DNA of 64,000 bases from RGIG995 sp045542115. Lineage in GTDB: Bacteria; Bacillota; Clostridia; Oscillospirales; UBA644. The notes under the pieces are model-generated. The model did not search any database, was not told the DNA's origin, and was given only the letters and a program-made list of their open reading frames with translations. The DNA lies in the NCBI GenBank assembly GCA_045542115.1, contig JAZQKK010000027.1, positions 1-64,000 on the forward strand, in the 5' to 3' direction. Positions 1 through 7,482 of this stretch are shown here, piece after piece (positions within the stretch are counted from its first letter, which is position 1; every line of letters starts with the position of its first letter). The translations under genes and the position numbers were made by a program.

Positions 1-2892
1 TTTAACAGATATTTTCGGTGACTTTAAATCAAGAATAATATTATTTTTTAAAGTCACTGTTGTATCAGATACTAAAGGAGTAATTCCATACGCAATTTTG
101 AAAAATTCCGACGGAACCATAAGTTCGTCTCCGTTTACATATGGCATATTTTCAAGAGTTGTTTTTTCATTGTTTACGCAAACAACACCGCTTCTCATAT
201 GTACGGAAACCTTATCTGCCATAAAAGCCTTTTCTGTCTCTTCATCAATGAACCAGGTCTTATCCGTAAGAATTATTTCTTTGTCCCATACAGGTTTAGC
301 ATCGGGATCATATACAATTGCACCCCTGATCTTTTCATATGTGGGATATGCCATTATATTATCAAGATAAATGTCTGCATTTTCACCGGGGGCACTGAAA
401 TACAGTTCAACATTTACAATTTTATCAAAACGTATGTCGGTGAAACATCCTCTGACAACACATTTACCATTAAGATATATATCAAAGTTCTGCTGATTTG
501 CTTTAAAAACAACAGCAATGTTTTTTACTTCTTCGTCATATTTTGCGATTTGGATATTGTTATAACTTATTACATTTCCATCAGACTTAAATGTAAGAGC
601 ATGACCTGCCCTATTTCCGCTTTCAAATGTCATTTTACCTTCAACAGGTCCGCCTGTGACCGCAAAATCAAAAGAAAAGACTGCATCTCCGGGAATCATA
701 GCATAAAACTTCGCACTTTTTCCTGAAGAATTAATTCTCTGTTTGAGCATTTTGTTTCCTTTATATTCTGTAACAGTTCCGTCATAGAGTTGCGCACCAA
801 TCGGCATATTTTCAAAATCGTAATATAACGGCGGTTCTTTAACCTCTGATTCATCACCCGGTTCATCGGGAGGAGTCGATGGAGTTGACGGTTCATCTGA
901 AAGTTCACCTTTTACAACATATTTAATATTATCGATAGCGACTGTTGCACCGGAAGTCTGTTGATAAAGAACACTATAAAGTGAATTTCCAAGAGTATCT
1001 GATTTGCCTTTATATACAACCGCACCATTTACAGAAGTATATACAGTTTTTGTGTCAGTGTCTAAAGTGAATTTTATTCTGTACCACGTATCACGAGGAA
1101 GCGTTCCGTGGATTGCTCCGGCGTCACTTGCGAGTGTTGTGCCTCTAAATACAAGACTTGCATCTTTGTCACGGTCGTCTCCTCCGCTGCACGGATAAAG
1201 GTATACATTTCCGTCTGAAATATTGATATCAAATGTCAGTTCGTGGATTGCACCGAGAACACTTCCATTTTCCCGAACATATGCATTCAGTGCATTTTTA
1301 GTTTTCAACCAGCCCTGGTTGCCAAATGAGAAAACAAAACCATTTGTTCCGACACCGCTTGTGCCATTTTCATTATAAATCATGGAATCTATCAGCGTAC
1401 CCGCAGGTGCAACATAGGTTTTGGAAGGAAATTTTCCGTTTGAATATATGACTGTTCCTTCAACGCCGGAAAGAGGAATTTCTATATCCGTGCTGCCGAC
1501 TCCCGGAACGGGTGTGAATTCATTCGTATCACCGTCGTCATCCGCTTCACCTTTTACAACATATTTAACATTATCAATAGCGACTGTTGAATCGGCAGTC
1601 GATTGATAAAGAATACTATAGAGTGAATTTCCTCCGAATGCACCTTTGTATACAACCGCGCCGTTTACAGAAGTATATATAGTTTTTGTGGCAGTGTCAA
1701 AAGTGAATTTTACTCTGTACCATACATCATTAGGAAGTTGTCCGTAGGTTGCTCCGGCGTCATTTGTGAGTGTTATGCCTCTGAATACAAGACTTGCAAC
1801 GTTGTCACGGTTGTGTGTCGGGTAGCACGGATAAAGGTATGCAAGTCCCTCTGAAACCTTTATATCAAGTGTCAGTTCGTGGATTGCACCCGGAACATCT
1901 CCGTTTTCATGAACATATGTATCCAGTGCATTTTTAATTGTCAGATATCCCTGTGTGCCAAATGAGAAAACAGAACCGTTTGCTCCGACACTGCTTGTGC
2001 CCTTGTCCTGATAAATCATAGAGTCGAGTTGCTGATCCTCTGCAGATGTAACATAGGTTCCGGAGGGGAATTTTCCGTTTGAATATATGACTGTTCCTTC
2101 AATGTCGGAAAGAGGAATTTCTATATCCGTGCTGCCGATTCCCGGAACGGGTGCAAATTCATTCGGTTCATCTTTTACAACATATTTAATGTTATCGATG
2201 CTGACTGTTGCACCGGTAGTCTCCTGATAAAGAACACTATAAAGCGAATTTCCAAGAGTTGCTGATACAGCTGTATATACAACCGCACCGTTTATAGAAG
2301 TATATACAGTTTTTGTGGCTGTGTCTAAAGTGAATTTTATTCTGTACCATGTATCACGAGGAAGTGATGTTGCGTAGGTTACCCCGACGTCACTTGAGAG
2401 CGTTGTGCCGTTAAACACAAGACTTGCAGCAGCGTCGCGGTTGTCTCCTCCGCCGCAGGGATAAAGGTATACAACTCCGTCTGAAACCTTTATATCAAGT
2501 GTCAGTTCGTGGATTGCACCGGGAACATTTCCGTTTTCCCGAACATATGCATCCAGTGCATTTTTAATTTTCAGCCAGCCATGTCCGCCAAATGAGAAAA
2601 CAGAACCGCTTTCTTCGTCTGTTCCGACACTGCTTGCACCACTATTAAGATAAATCATAGAGTCGATTTGCGTACCGGCAGATGCAACGTAGGTTCCGGA
2701 AGGAAATTCTCCCTTTGAATATATGGCTGTTCCTTCCATATCGGAAAGAGGAATTTCTATATCCGTGCTGCCGACACCGGCTATGGGGGTGAATGAACCG
2801 GCATAAGATATAATCTGTCCTGATGAAAGCATTATTGAAAATATGATTGTCAATGCTAAAAATGCTGATAATATTCTGTTTGGTTTTTTCAT
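1..2892 (-). CDS. Secreted surface protein with three tandem LamG-like repeats (3' end outside window)
   Basis: The open frame starts at an ATG with AGGAGGT 8 nt upstream and runs off the left edge, so at least 964 residues are present without a stop. Residues 1-31 are a typical signal peptide (MKK, hydrophobic core, small residues before SYAG). Then come three tandem ~212-residue units at about 2793-2158, 2157-1519 and 1518-905. Each starts with the motif GSTDIEIPLS and ends with IDN-KYVVK, and contains the signatures GAIHELT and TSINGAVVY, which suggest a concanavalin/LamG-like beta sandwich. A Pro/Ser/Glu linker follows, then a fourth divergent sandwich (motif YFDFENMP-like start, YLDNIMAYP end). 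The last visible stretch resembles the copper-amine-oxidase N-terminal stalk domain. Likely role is cell-surface glycan binding or a structural adhesin. Domain names are inference; the repeats and signal peptide are seen directly. Confidence 0.85.
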   Translation of the reverse strand, partial: MKKPNRILSAFLALTIIFSIMLSSGQIISYAGSFTPIAGVGSTDIEIPLSDMEGTAIYSKGEFPSGTYVASAGTQIDSMIYLNSGASSVGTDEESGSVFSFGGHGWLKIKNALDAYVRENGNVPGAIHELTLDIKVSDGVVYLYPCGGGDNRDAAASLVFNGTTLSSDVGVTYATSLPRDTWYRIKFTLDTATKTVYTSINGAVVYTAVSATLGNSLYSVLYQETTGATVSIDNIKYVVKDEPNEFAPVPGIGSTDIEIPLSDIEGTVIYSNGKFPSGTYVTSAEDQQLDSMIYQDKGTSSVGANGSVFSFGTQGYLTIKNALDTYVHENGDVPGAIHELTLDIKVSEGLAYLYPCYPTHNRDNVASLVFRGITLTNDAGATYGQLPNDVWYRVKFTFDTATKTIYTSVNGAVVYKGAFGGNSLYSILYQSTADSTVAIDNVKYVVKGEADDDGDTNEFTPVPGVGSTDIEIPLSGVEGTVIYSNGKFPSKTYVAPAGTLIDSMIYNENGTSGVGTNGFVFSFGNQGWLKTKNALNAYVRENGSVLGAIHELTFDINISDGNVYLYPCSGGDDRDKDASLVFRGTTLASDAGAIHGTLPRDTWYRIKFTLDTDTKTVYTSVNGAVVYKGKSDTLGNSLYSVLYQQTSGATVAIDNIKYVVKGELSDEPSTPSTPPDEPGDESEVKEPPLYYDFENMPIGAQLYDGTVTEYKGNKMLKQRINSSGKSAKFYAMIPGDAVFSFDFAVTGGPVEGKMTFESGNRAGHALTFKSDGNVISYNNIQIAKYDEEVKNIAVVFKANQQNFDIYLNGKCVVRGCFTDIRFDKIVNVELYFSAPGENADIYLDNIMAYPTYEKIRGAIVYDPDAKPVWDKEIILTDKTWFIDEETEKAFMADKVSVHMRSGVVCVNNEKTTLENMPYVNGDELMVPSEFFKIAYGITPLVSDTTVTLKNNIILDLKSPKISVK
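906..2793 (-). repeat. Three tandem ~640-bp coding repeats
   Basis: Units begin at about 2793, 2157 and 1518 on the minus strand and are 636-639 bp long. They stay similar at the DNA level: the segment around TCTATATCCGTGCTGCCGA recurs at about 1480, 2120 and 2760. That indicates fairly recent in-frame duplication rather than ancient domain shuffling. Confidence 0.85.
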
Positions 2893-2919
2893 TCTTTTCT
2901 ACCTCCTGAACTTTATAAT

Positions 2920-2947
2920 ATTATATGAACTTATTTTTGTTTTTCAA
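2920..2947 (-). promoter_or_regulatory. Promoter of the repeat surface protein
   Basis: On the minus strand TTGAAA (2942-2947) is followed by a 16-nt spacer and a perfect TATAAT (2920-2925). Transcription would begin just ahead of the AGGAGGT at 2901-2907, leaving a very short leader. Confidence 0.6.
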
Positions 2948-3049
2948 TGAAACCCACCCTTTGTGCACACCATTAATCAATATAATATTAGCACAAATAA
3001 AACACTTAAATCCAACACTATTTTAACATTGGCAAAAACTTCAAAAAAG

Positions 3050-3092
3050 AATCTCAAAAACAAAATTCCCGAAAGAGAATATCTTCCGGGAA
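3050..3092 (-). terminator. Terminator of rpsB-tsf
   Basis: An inverted repeat, TTCCCG-A-AAGA / TCTT-C-CGGGAA (3066-3092), is followed on the minus strand by a U-rich run. It lies 40 nt after the tsf stop. Confidence 0.7.
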
Positions 3093-3131
3093 CGTGGTTT
3101 GGTTTAATACGAATTTTATTTTATGGGATTA

Positions 3132-4031
3132 TTATTTCACCATGCTTGCTACTTCATCAGCGAAGTTGTCTTCTCTCTTTTCGAGACCTTCACCCTTTTC
3201 AAATCTTACGAAATCTGCCAAAGCTATAGCTTCACCAATTTCAGCACCTGTGTTTGCAATATATTTTGCAACATCAAGATCACCGTCAAGGATGTATGCC
3301 TGGTCGAGGAGACAGATTTCTTTGAAATATTTTTTGATTCTGCCTGCAACCATTTTTTCAGCAATCTGAGCAGGTTTACCTTCGTTGATAGCCTGCTGTG
3401 TGAGGATTTCTTTTTCCTTTTCTACTTCTTCTGCAGGAACAGATGCTTCATCTTTATATTTGGGATTCATGGATGCAATCTGCATACATACGTTTTTGGA
3501 CATTGCAGCAATTTTATTTGCATCTGCATTTGTGTCAAAGTTTACTAAAACGCCGATTTTTCCGCCGCCGTGAATGTAGGAACCTACAACGCCTTCAAAT
3601 CTCTGGAATCTTCTGATGTTCATGTTTTCACCGATGGTGAGAACTTTTTCTCTGAGCATTTCATCAACTGTGAGAGAATCATTGTATTTGAGTGCTTTGA
3701 GAGCATCAATATCTGCAGGATTGTTTTCTGCAACAATTTTTGCAAGTGTATCAACAAATGCAACAAAGTCTGCGTTTTTAGCAACGAAGTCTGTTTCGGA
3801 GTTAACTTCAACAACTGCACCGATTTTTCCATCTTCGCTTACATATGCGCTTACTACACCTTCAGCAGCGATTCTGCCTGCTTTTTTAGCAACTGCAGCA
3901 AGACCTTTTTCTCTCAAAAATTCAATTGCTTTATCCATGTTACCGTCTGATTCTGTGAGTGCTTTTTTGCAATCCATCATTCCACAGCCGGTTCTTTCTC
4001 TGAGTTCTTTTACATCTTTTGCTGTAAACAT
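3132..4031 (-). CDS. tsf: Translation elongation factor Ts
   Basis: EF-Ts is the nucleotide exchange factor that regenerates EF-Tu-GTP in the cytoplasm. The 299-residue product has the usual length. It opens with the conserved UBA-like module, including the signature LRERTGCGMMDCKKAL and FLREKG, followed by the core signature NSETDFVAKN. The start codon is preceded by GGGAGGT. It lies 25 nt downstream of rpsB in the classic rpsB-tsf operon and is followed by an intrinsic terminator. Every arginine I read in it is AGA and threonine is mostly ACA, unlike rplU, rpmA, gltX and other right-hand genes, which mix CGT/CGC/CGG with AGA. This is part of the composition break described in the findings. 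Assignment is secure. Confidence 0.97.
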   Translation of the reverse strand: MFTAKDVKELRERTGCGMMDCKKALTESDGNMDKAIEFLREKGLAAVAKKAGRIAAEGVVSAYVSEDGKIGAVVEVNSETDFVAKNADFVAFVDTLAKIVAENNPADIDALKALKYNDSLTVDEMLREKVLTIGENMNIRRFQRFEGVVGSYIHGGGKIGVLVNFDTNADANKIAAMSKNVCMQIASMNPKYKDEASVPAEEVEKEKEILTQQAINEGKPAQIAEKMVAGRIKKYFKEICLLDQAYILDGDLDVAKYIANTGAEIGEAIALADFVRFEKGEGLEKREDNFADEVASMVK

Positions 4032-4056
4032 TTATATTACCTCCCGAATTATTTTA

Positions 4057-4791
4057 TTATGCTTCTTCCTGAACTTCTTCAGTTTCAGCTACAACTTCAG
4101 GTGCATCTTCGCCCTGTCTGCCTTCAATGATAGCATTTGCCATTGTTGCAGCAATGAGTTTAACTGCACGGATAGCATCATCATTACCGGGGATTACATA
4201 ATCAACATCGTCGGGATCACAGTTTGTATCAACAATAGCAACAACGGGGATTCCGAGTTTCTTTGCTTCTGATACTGCAATCTTTTCTTTTCTGGGGTCT
4301 ACGACAAACATAGCACCGGGAAGTTTTTTCATATCCTTGATACCGCCGAGGTATTTTTCAAGTTTTTCACATTCGAGTCTGAGTTTTACAACTTCCTTTT
4401 TGGGGAGAAGATCAAATGTGCCGTCTTCTTCCATCTTTTTAAGCTGATTGAGTCTGCCGATTCTCTTCTGGATTGTTTTGAAGTTTGTGAGCATTCCGCC
4501 GAGCCATCTTGCATTAACAAAATACATTCCTACTCTTTCTGCTTCTTCTTTGATGGAATCCTGAGCCTGTTTCTTTGTTCCTACGAAAAGAACTTCTTTT
4601 CCGGATTCTGCAACTTCTTTGATGAAGTCATAAGCTTCAACAATCTTCTTTACTGTTTTCTGAAGATTGATGATGTAGATTCCGTTTCTTTCTGTGTAGA
4701 TGTATTCCGCCATTTTGGGGTTCCATCTCCGGGTCTGATGTCCAAAATGGACACCGGCTTCCAGCAGTTGTTTCATAGAAATAACAGCCAT
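4057..4791 (-). CDS. rpsB: 30S ribosomal protein S2
   Basis: This is a structural protein of the small ribosomal subunit, 244 residues here. The start chosen is the ATG at 4791 (MAVISMKQLL), with AAGGAG 9 nt upstream. A longer reading is possible, but it would run through the promoter and structured leader. S2 signatures are HFGHQTRRWNPKM, FVGTKKQAQ, NARWLGGMLTN and PVVAIVDTNCDPD. The C-terminus ends in a Glu-rich tail, as is common. It heads the rpsB-tsf operon. The first ~22 codons use CTG, ACC and CGG, while the rest of the gene switches to AGA/ACA/CTC codons, so the sequence may be a mosaic with a junction near 4700-4730. Confidence 0.97.
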   Translation of the reverse strand: MAVISMKQLLEAGVHFGHQTRRWNPKMAEYIYTERNGIYIINLQKTVKKIVEAYDFIKEVAESGKEVLFVGTKKQAQDSIKEEAERVGMYFVNARWLGGMLTNFKTIQKRIGRLNQLKKMEEDGTFDLLPKKEVVKLRLECEKLEKYLGGIKDMKKLPGAMFVVDPRKEKIAVSEAKKLGIPVVAIVDTNCDPDDVDYVIPGNDDAIRAVKLIAATMANAIIEGRQGEDAPEVVAETEEVQEEA

Positions 4792-4808
4792 TGTTTTTTC
4801 CTCCTTCG

Positions 4809-4866
4809 GTTGTGCACCGCCACAACGCTTTTGTTTTGCAGATTCCCTTGGAACCACCGACAAAAC
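4809..4866 (-). promoter_or_regulatory. Structured 5' leader of rpsB (possible S2 autoregulatory site)
   Basis: On the minus strand the ~110-nt leader holds two hairpins. One has GTTTTG/CAAAAC arms (4833-4838 with 4861-4866) enclosing a second helix, GGTTCC/GGAATC. The other, GTTGTG/CACAAC (4809-4814 with 4821-4826), ends 3-4 nt before the ribosome binding site. A helix so close to the RBS suggests translational control by S2, but I cannot assign it to a known leader class. Confidence 0.4.
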
Positions 4867-4921
4867 CAAACGCTGTGTGTGTAATAAAATAGTATTTTGC
4901 ACGCAGTTGGCGTACTGAAAT

Positions 4922-4950
4922 AGTATACCATATAATAAATAGAATTGCAA
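4922..4950 (-). promoter_or_regulatory. rpsB promoter
   Basis: TTGCAA (4945-4950), a 17-nt spacer and TATACT (4922-4927) on the minus strand. The site gives a leader of about 120 nt before rpsB. Confidence 0.75.
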
Positions 4951-5024
4951 GAGGGAAATGTGAATTTTTTCCTAACTCTTTCAAAAATCTTCCCCTCTAC
5001 CGGGTGATAGAGGGGAAATACGCG

Positions 5025-7007
5025 TTATAATTGGATTTCAAAGACCGCTGCGTGATATCCTTCCGGGAGAGAGACGGTCAACGAGGGAAGGGATGCGGAA
5101 TAGGAGACCTCGTCGTCGGTGAAGACCGAACAAACCTTTCCGGCGTCGTTGCAGTACTTAGACAAATCGACGGTCGCATCTCCGCCCTTCCATTGGGAAC
5201 CGAACACGCCCAGAAGCATTTTTCCCTCCTCTTTGTTGAGCAATCCGAAGACCGCAAGGCCGTCGTTCATCATCTGCAACATTCCAGCGGGATAGATGGC
5301 AGAAGCGCCGCAAGTCCAAGTCCGACTCCGCTTGTAGAAGTCCACGGCTTCTTTCAGACGGGCCGTTCCTTGTTCATCCGCCAATTCAATGTGTCCGGAA
5401 AGATAGAAACAGCCGAACAGACCGCCCGCCAGATTGCAAACCGTTTGAGCATCGTTCTGCTCCACCGCTTCTGCCCAGGGGCGTTTTTCGCCCCCGCGGA
5501 TGGGCCAGGGGAAACACCATATTCCAGCCTTTTCCGGGGGCATCTGTGCCAAAGAACCTTGGATAATCGAAGGAACCCACCGGTAATCGCTTTGGTCGGT
5601 AATGCTCTGCAAGGCAAAGTGGGACAGATGGAGATTATCCGACCGCATCGCACCGCTCCCGCAATTTTCGATAATCAGACCGGGGTGCCGGGCCAAAGTT
5701 TCATCAATAAAGGAAAGGAACGCATCGTCGTATTCCCGGGCTCCGTCTTGGAGCGTACCGCCGGCGATACTGTCACATCCAGCATCCAGATTGGCGTTGT
5801 AATCATTTTTGAAATACCCCACACCCATTGCCAGCAAATCGTCAATCTGCTTGGTAAAATAGTCCCGGACGGCGGGGATACGGAAATCGGGGAAATCCCG
5901 GTGTATCTTTACCCCGTGACGGGTCAAAAGGTACTCCGGATGTTCCCGGAAGAAGGGGGCGTCGCCCAAAACACATTCCAATTCCAACCACAGGCCGGGA
6001 ATCATTCCCTCCTTTTTGATTTCGTTGATAACGCCTTGCAACCCTTCTTCTCCGAAGGGAGCGTTATCGGGAATCCAATGACCGCACATTCCGGTTGTTG
6101 CGTCGTGCCAATTCCCGAACCAGCCTGCATCAATGCAGAAGATTTCCACCCCGGCCTTCCCGGCGGCGGCAATCAAAGGCAATAATTTTTCCCGGGTAGG
6201 CTGTGCCCACAGGCAGTTCATATAATCGTTAAAGCACAGGGGGGCATATCCCTTTTCCCAAGAGACCAAAGACGTGGCCCGCTTATACTCGGTCATCGCC
6301 GCAATCGCCTCTTCAAATCCCCCGTCCACCTCCGCAAAGGCTACGAATTGAGAAGAATAGACTTCCCCGTTCTGCATCATCTTATGCCAGCCGGTCTGTT
6401 TTTCGTTGGCGGAAGTAACGTGGACGTAAAGTTTGGATTTCGTATCGGACGCACCGATTTCCAGGTACCGTCCGGCGGTGGATTCGGTTTCAAAACAGTA
6501 CGAACAATTGGCCTTTTTATCGCATAAAATTACCAGAGGATAATGAAAAGCCGTCGTCCAGGTTCCCTGGGAAGAAATCCGTGCCGTGCCGAAGGTCCGG
6601 GGGAACAACCCCAAATCCGACAGGGTCAATTCCTGCCACTGTCCTTCCCCGCACCAAGTATTCCGGCAGACCCACACCGAAAGGCGGTCTTTATCTTTCC
6701 ACCAATTGCCGTCCACTTCCAAGTCTTTATAATATAAGGAAGAAACTCCGTTGACCAAAATCGGCTCGTCCCCCCGGGCGGCAATCTCCGTATGAATCCG
6801 GGAAACGGTTTTCGTGACCTTCTCTTCGTGAACCGAAACTTCCAGATAAGAGTTCCCTTCCTGAGCAGGAAGACGGTAGGTCTTGACCTTCAAATTGTCT
6901 TGGTTGCAAACTCCCATCTCCTCTGCCCGAAGCATATTTCGGCAGACAAAAGTCCGTTCCCGGAAATAGTCGTTATTGATTTCTACATTGAAATAAATCT
7001 CACCCAT
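5025..7007 (-). CDS. Alpha-galactosidase, GH36 family
   Basis: Predicted cytoplasmic alpha-galactosidase (660 residues, no signal peptide) that releases galactose from raffinose-type oligosaccharides or galactomannan fragments. The start is the ATG at 7007, with AGAGGT just upstream and a promoter 22 nt further up. The GH36/GH-D catalytic barrel is marked by FCIDAGWFGNWHD, then the nucleophile region YFKNDYN (Asp near residue 400) and the acid/base region ENCGSGAMRSD (Asp near residue 450). A beta-sandwich N-domain precedes the barrel and a short beta domain ends the protein. It is monocistronic. Family membership is confident; exact substrate is inference. A divergently transcribed amino-acid symporter lies upstream and is functionally unrelated. 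Confidence 0.85.
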   Translation of the reverse strand: MGEIYFNVEINNDYFRERTFVCRNMLRAEEMGVCNQDNLKVKTYRLPAQEGNSYLEVSVHEEKVTKTVSRIHTEIAARGDEPILVNGVSSLYYKDLEVDGNWWKDKDRLSVWVCRNTWCGEGQWQELTLSDLGLFPRTFGTARISSQGTWTTAFHYPLVILCDKKANCSYCFETESTAGRYLEIGASDTKSKLYVHVTSANEKQTGWHKMMQNGEVYSSQFVAFAEVDGGFEEAIAAMTEYKRATSLVSWEKGYAPLCFNDYMNCLWAQPTREKLLPLIAAAGKAGVEIFCIDAGWFGNWHDATTGMCGHWIPDNAPFGEEGLQGVINEIKKEGMIPGLWLELECVLGDAPFFREHPEYLLTRHGVKIHRDFPDFRIPAVRDYFTKQIDDLLAMGVGYFKNDYNANLDAGCDSIAGGTLQDGAREYDDAFLSFIDETLARHPGLIIENCGSGAMRSDNLHLSHFALQSITDQSDYRWVPSIIQGSLAQMPPEKAGIWCFPWPIRGGEKRPWAEAVEQNDAQTVCNLAGGLFGCFYLSGHIELADEQGTARLKEAVDFYKRSRTWTCGASAIYPAGMLQMMNDGLAVFGLLNKEEGKMLLGVFGSQWKGGDATVDLSKYCNDAGKVCSVFTDDEVSYSASLPSLTVSLPEGYHAAVFEIQL

Positions 7008-7028
7008 AAAAGACCTCTTTTTTCTTTC

Positions 7029-7057
7029 ATTATAACACGCGCCCGAAGAAAACGCAA
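7029..7057 (-). promoter_or_regulatory. Promoter of alpha-galactosidase gene
   Basis: TTGCGT (7052-7057), a 17-nt spacer and a perfect TATAAT (7029-7034), minus strand. Confidence 0.7.
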
Positions 7058-7169
7058 GAAACTTCCGGCAAACAGCAACATTTTTCATAGAAACAGGCAA
7101 CATTCAAACAATTGCATTGTCCCAAAGACACCTAATTGTAAAATATTTGTTTCTTTTTGCAAAAAACTA

Positions 7170-7198
7170 TTGCATTATTATGCATTATATGTTATAAT
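7170..7198 (+). promoter_or_regulatory. Promoter of glycine riboswitch-symporter transcript
   Basis: TTGCAT (7170-7175), a 17-nt spacer and TATAAT (7193-7198). Predicted transcription start near 7205, about 20 nt before the first aptamer. Confidence 0.75.
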
Positions 7199-7225
7199 AC
7201 TCGTAATTTCATATTTTCTATGCGA

Positions 7226-7385
7226 AGTTTGCAGAAAAAGCGAAGACTCGCTGCCGAAGGAGTAACACTCTCAGGCGTCCGCAAGGATGAAGACTGTAAA
7301 CGGATAGGACTTTGGAGAATCCCGGAAGACGGGTGCCGAAGGTGCAAGGCGGAAACGCTAAATCTCTCAGGCAAAAGGACAAAGT
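7226..7385 (+). promoter_or_regulatory. Tandem glycine riboswitch
   Basis: Two consecutive glycine aptamers. The first runs about 7226-7295, with core GCCGAAGGAGTAAC and CTCTCAGGC. The second runs about 7309-7385, with GTGCCGAAGGTGCAAGG, ATCTCTCAGGCAAAAGGACA and P1 arms ACTTTG/CAAAGT. These are the highly conserved core strings of the class. It sits ahead of a sodium:alanine/glycine symporter gene, a well-known genomic association of this riboswitch. Whether glycine turns the gene on or off cannot be decided by eye. Confidence 0.93.
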
Positions 7386-7386
7386 T

Positions 7387-7455
7387 TACCCTTTCAAGGG
7401 GTAGTTTTTGTTTTTTTTGACAGATTGCGTTACCGCAATCTGTTTTTGTTTTTTA
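7387..7455 (+). terminator. Two tandem intrinsic terminators in the riboswitch expression platform
   Basis: Hairpin 1: TACCCTT/AAGGGGTA arms at 7387-7403 followed by a 15-nt T-rich run. Hairpin 2: CAGATTGCG/CGCAATCTG at 7421-7442, a perfect 9-bp stem with a TTAC loop and its own T-run. Both lie between aptamer 2 and the symporter RBS. Confidence 0.8.
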
Positions 7456-7482
7456 TAATCTTTTTATATTTTGGAGGAAACT

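Noticed and set aside
4792..4950. Longer rpsB reading frame starting near 4950
   Set aside because: The extension runs through a consensus promoter and structured leader, and the ATG at 4791 has a proper RBS and the conserved S2 N-terminus.
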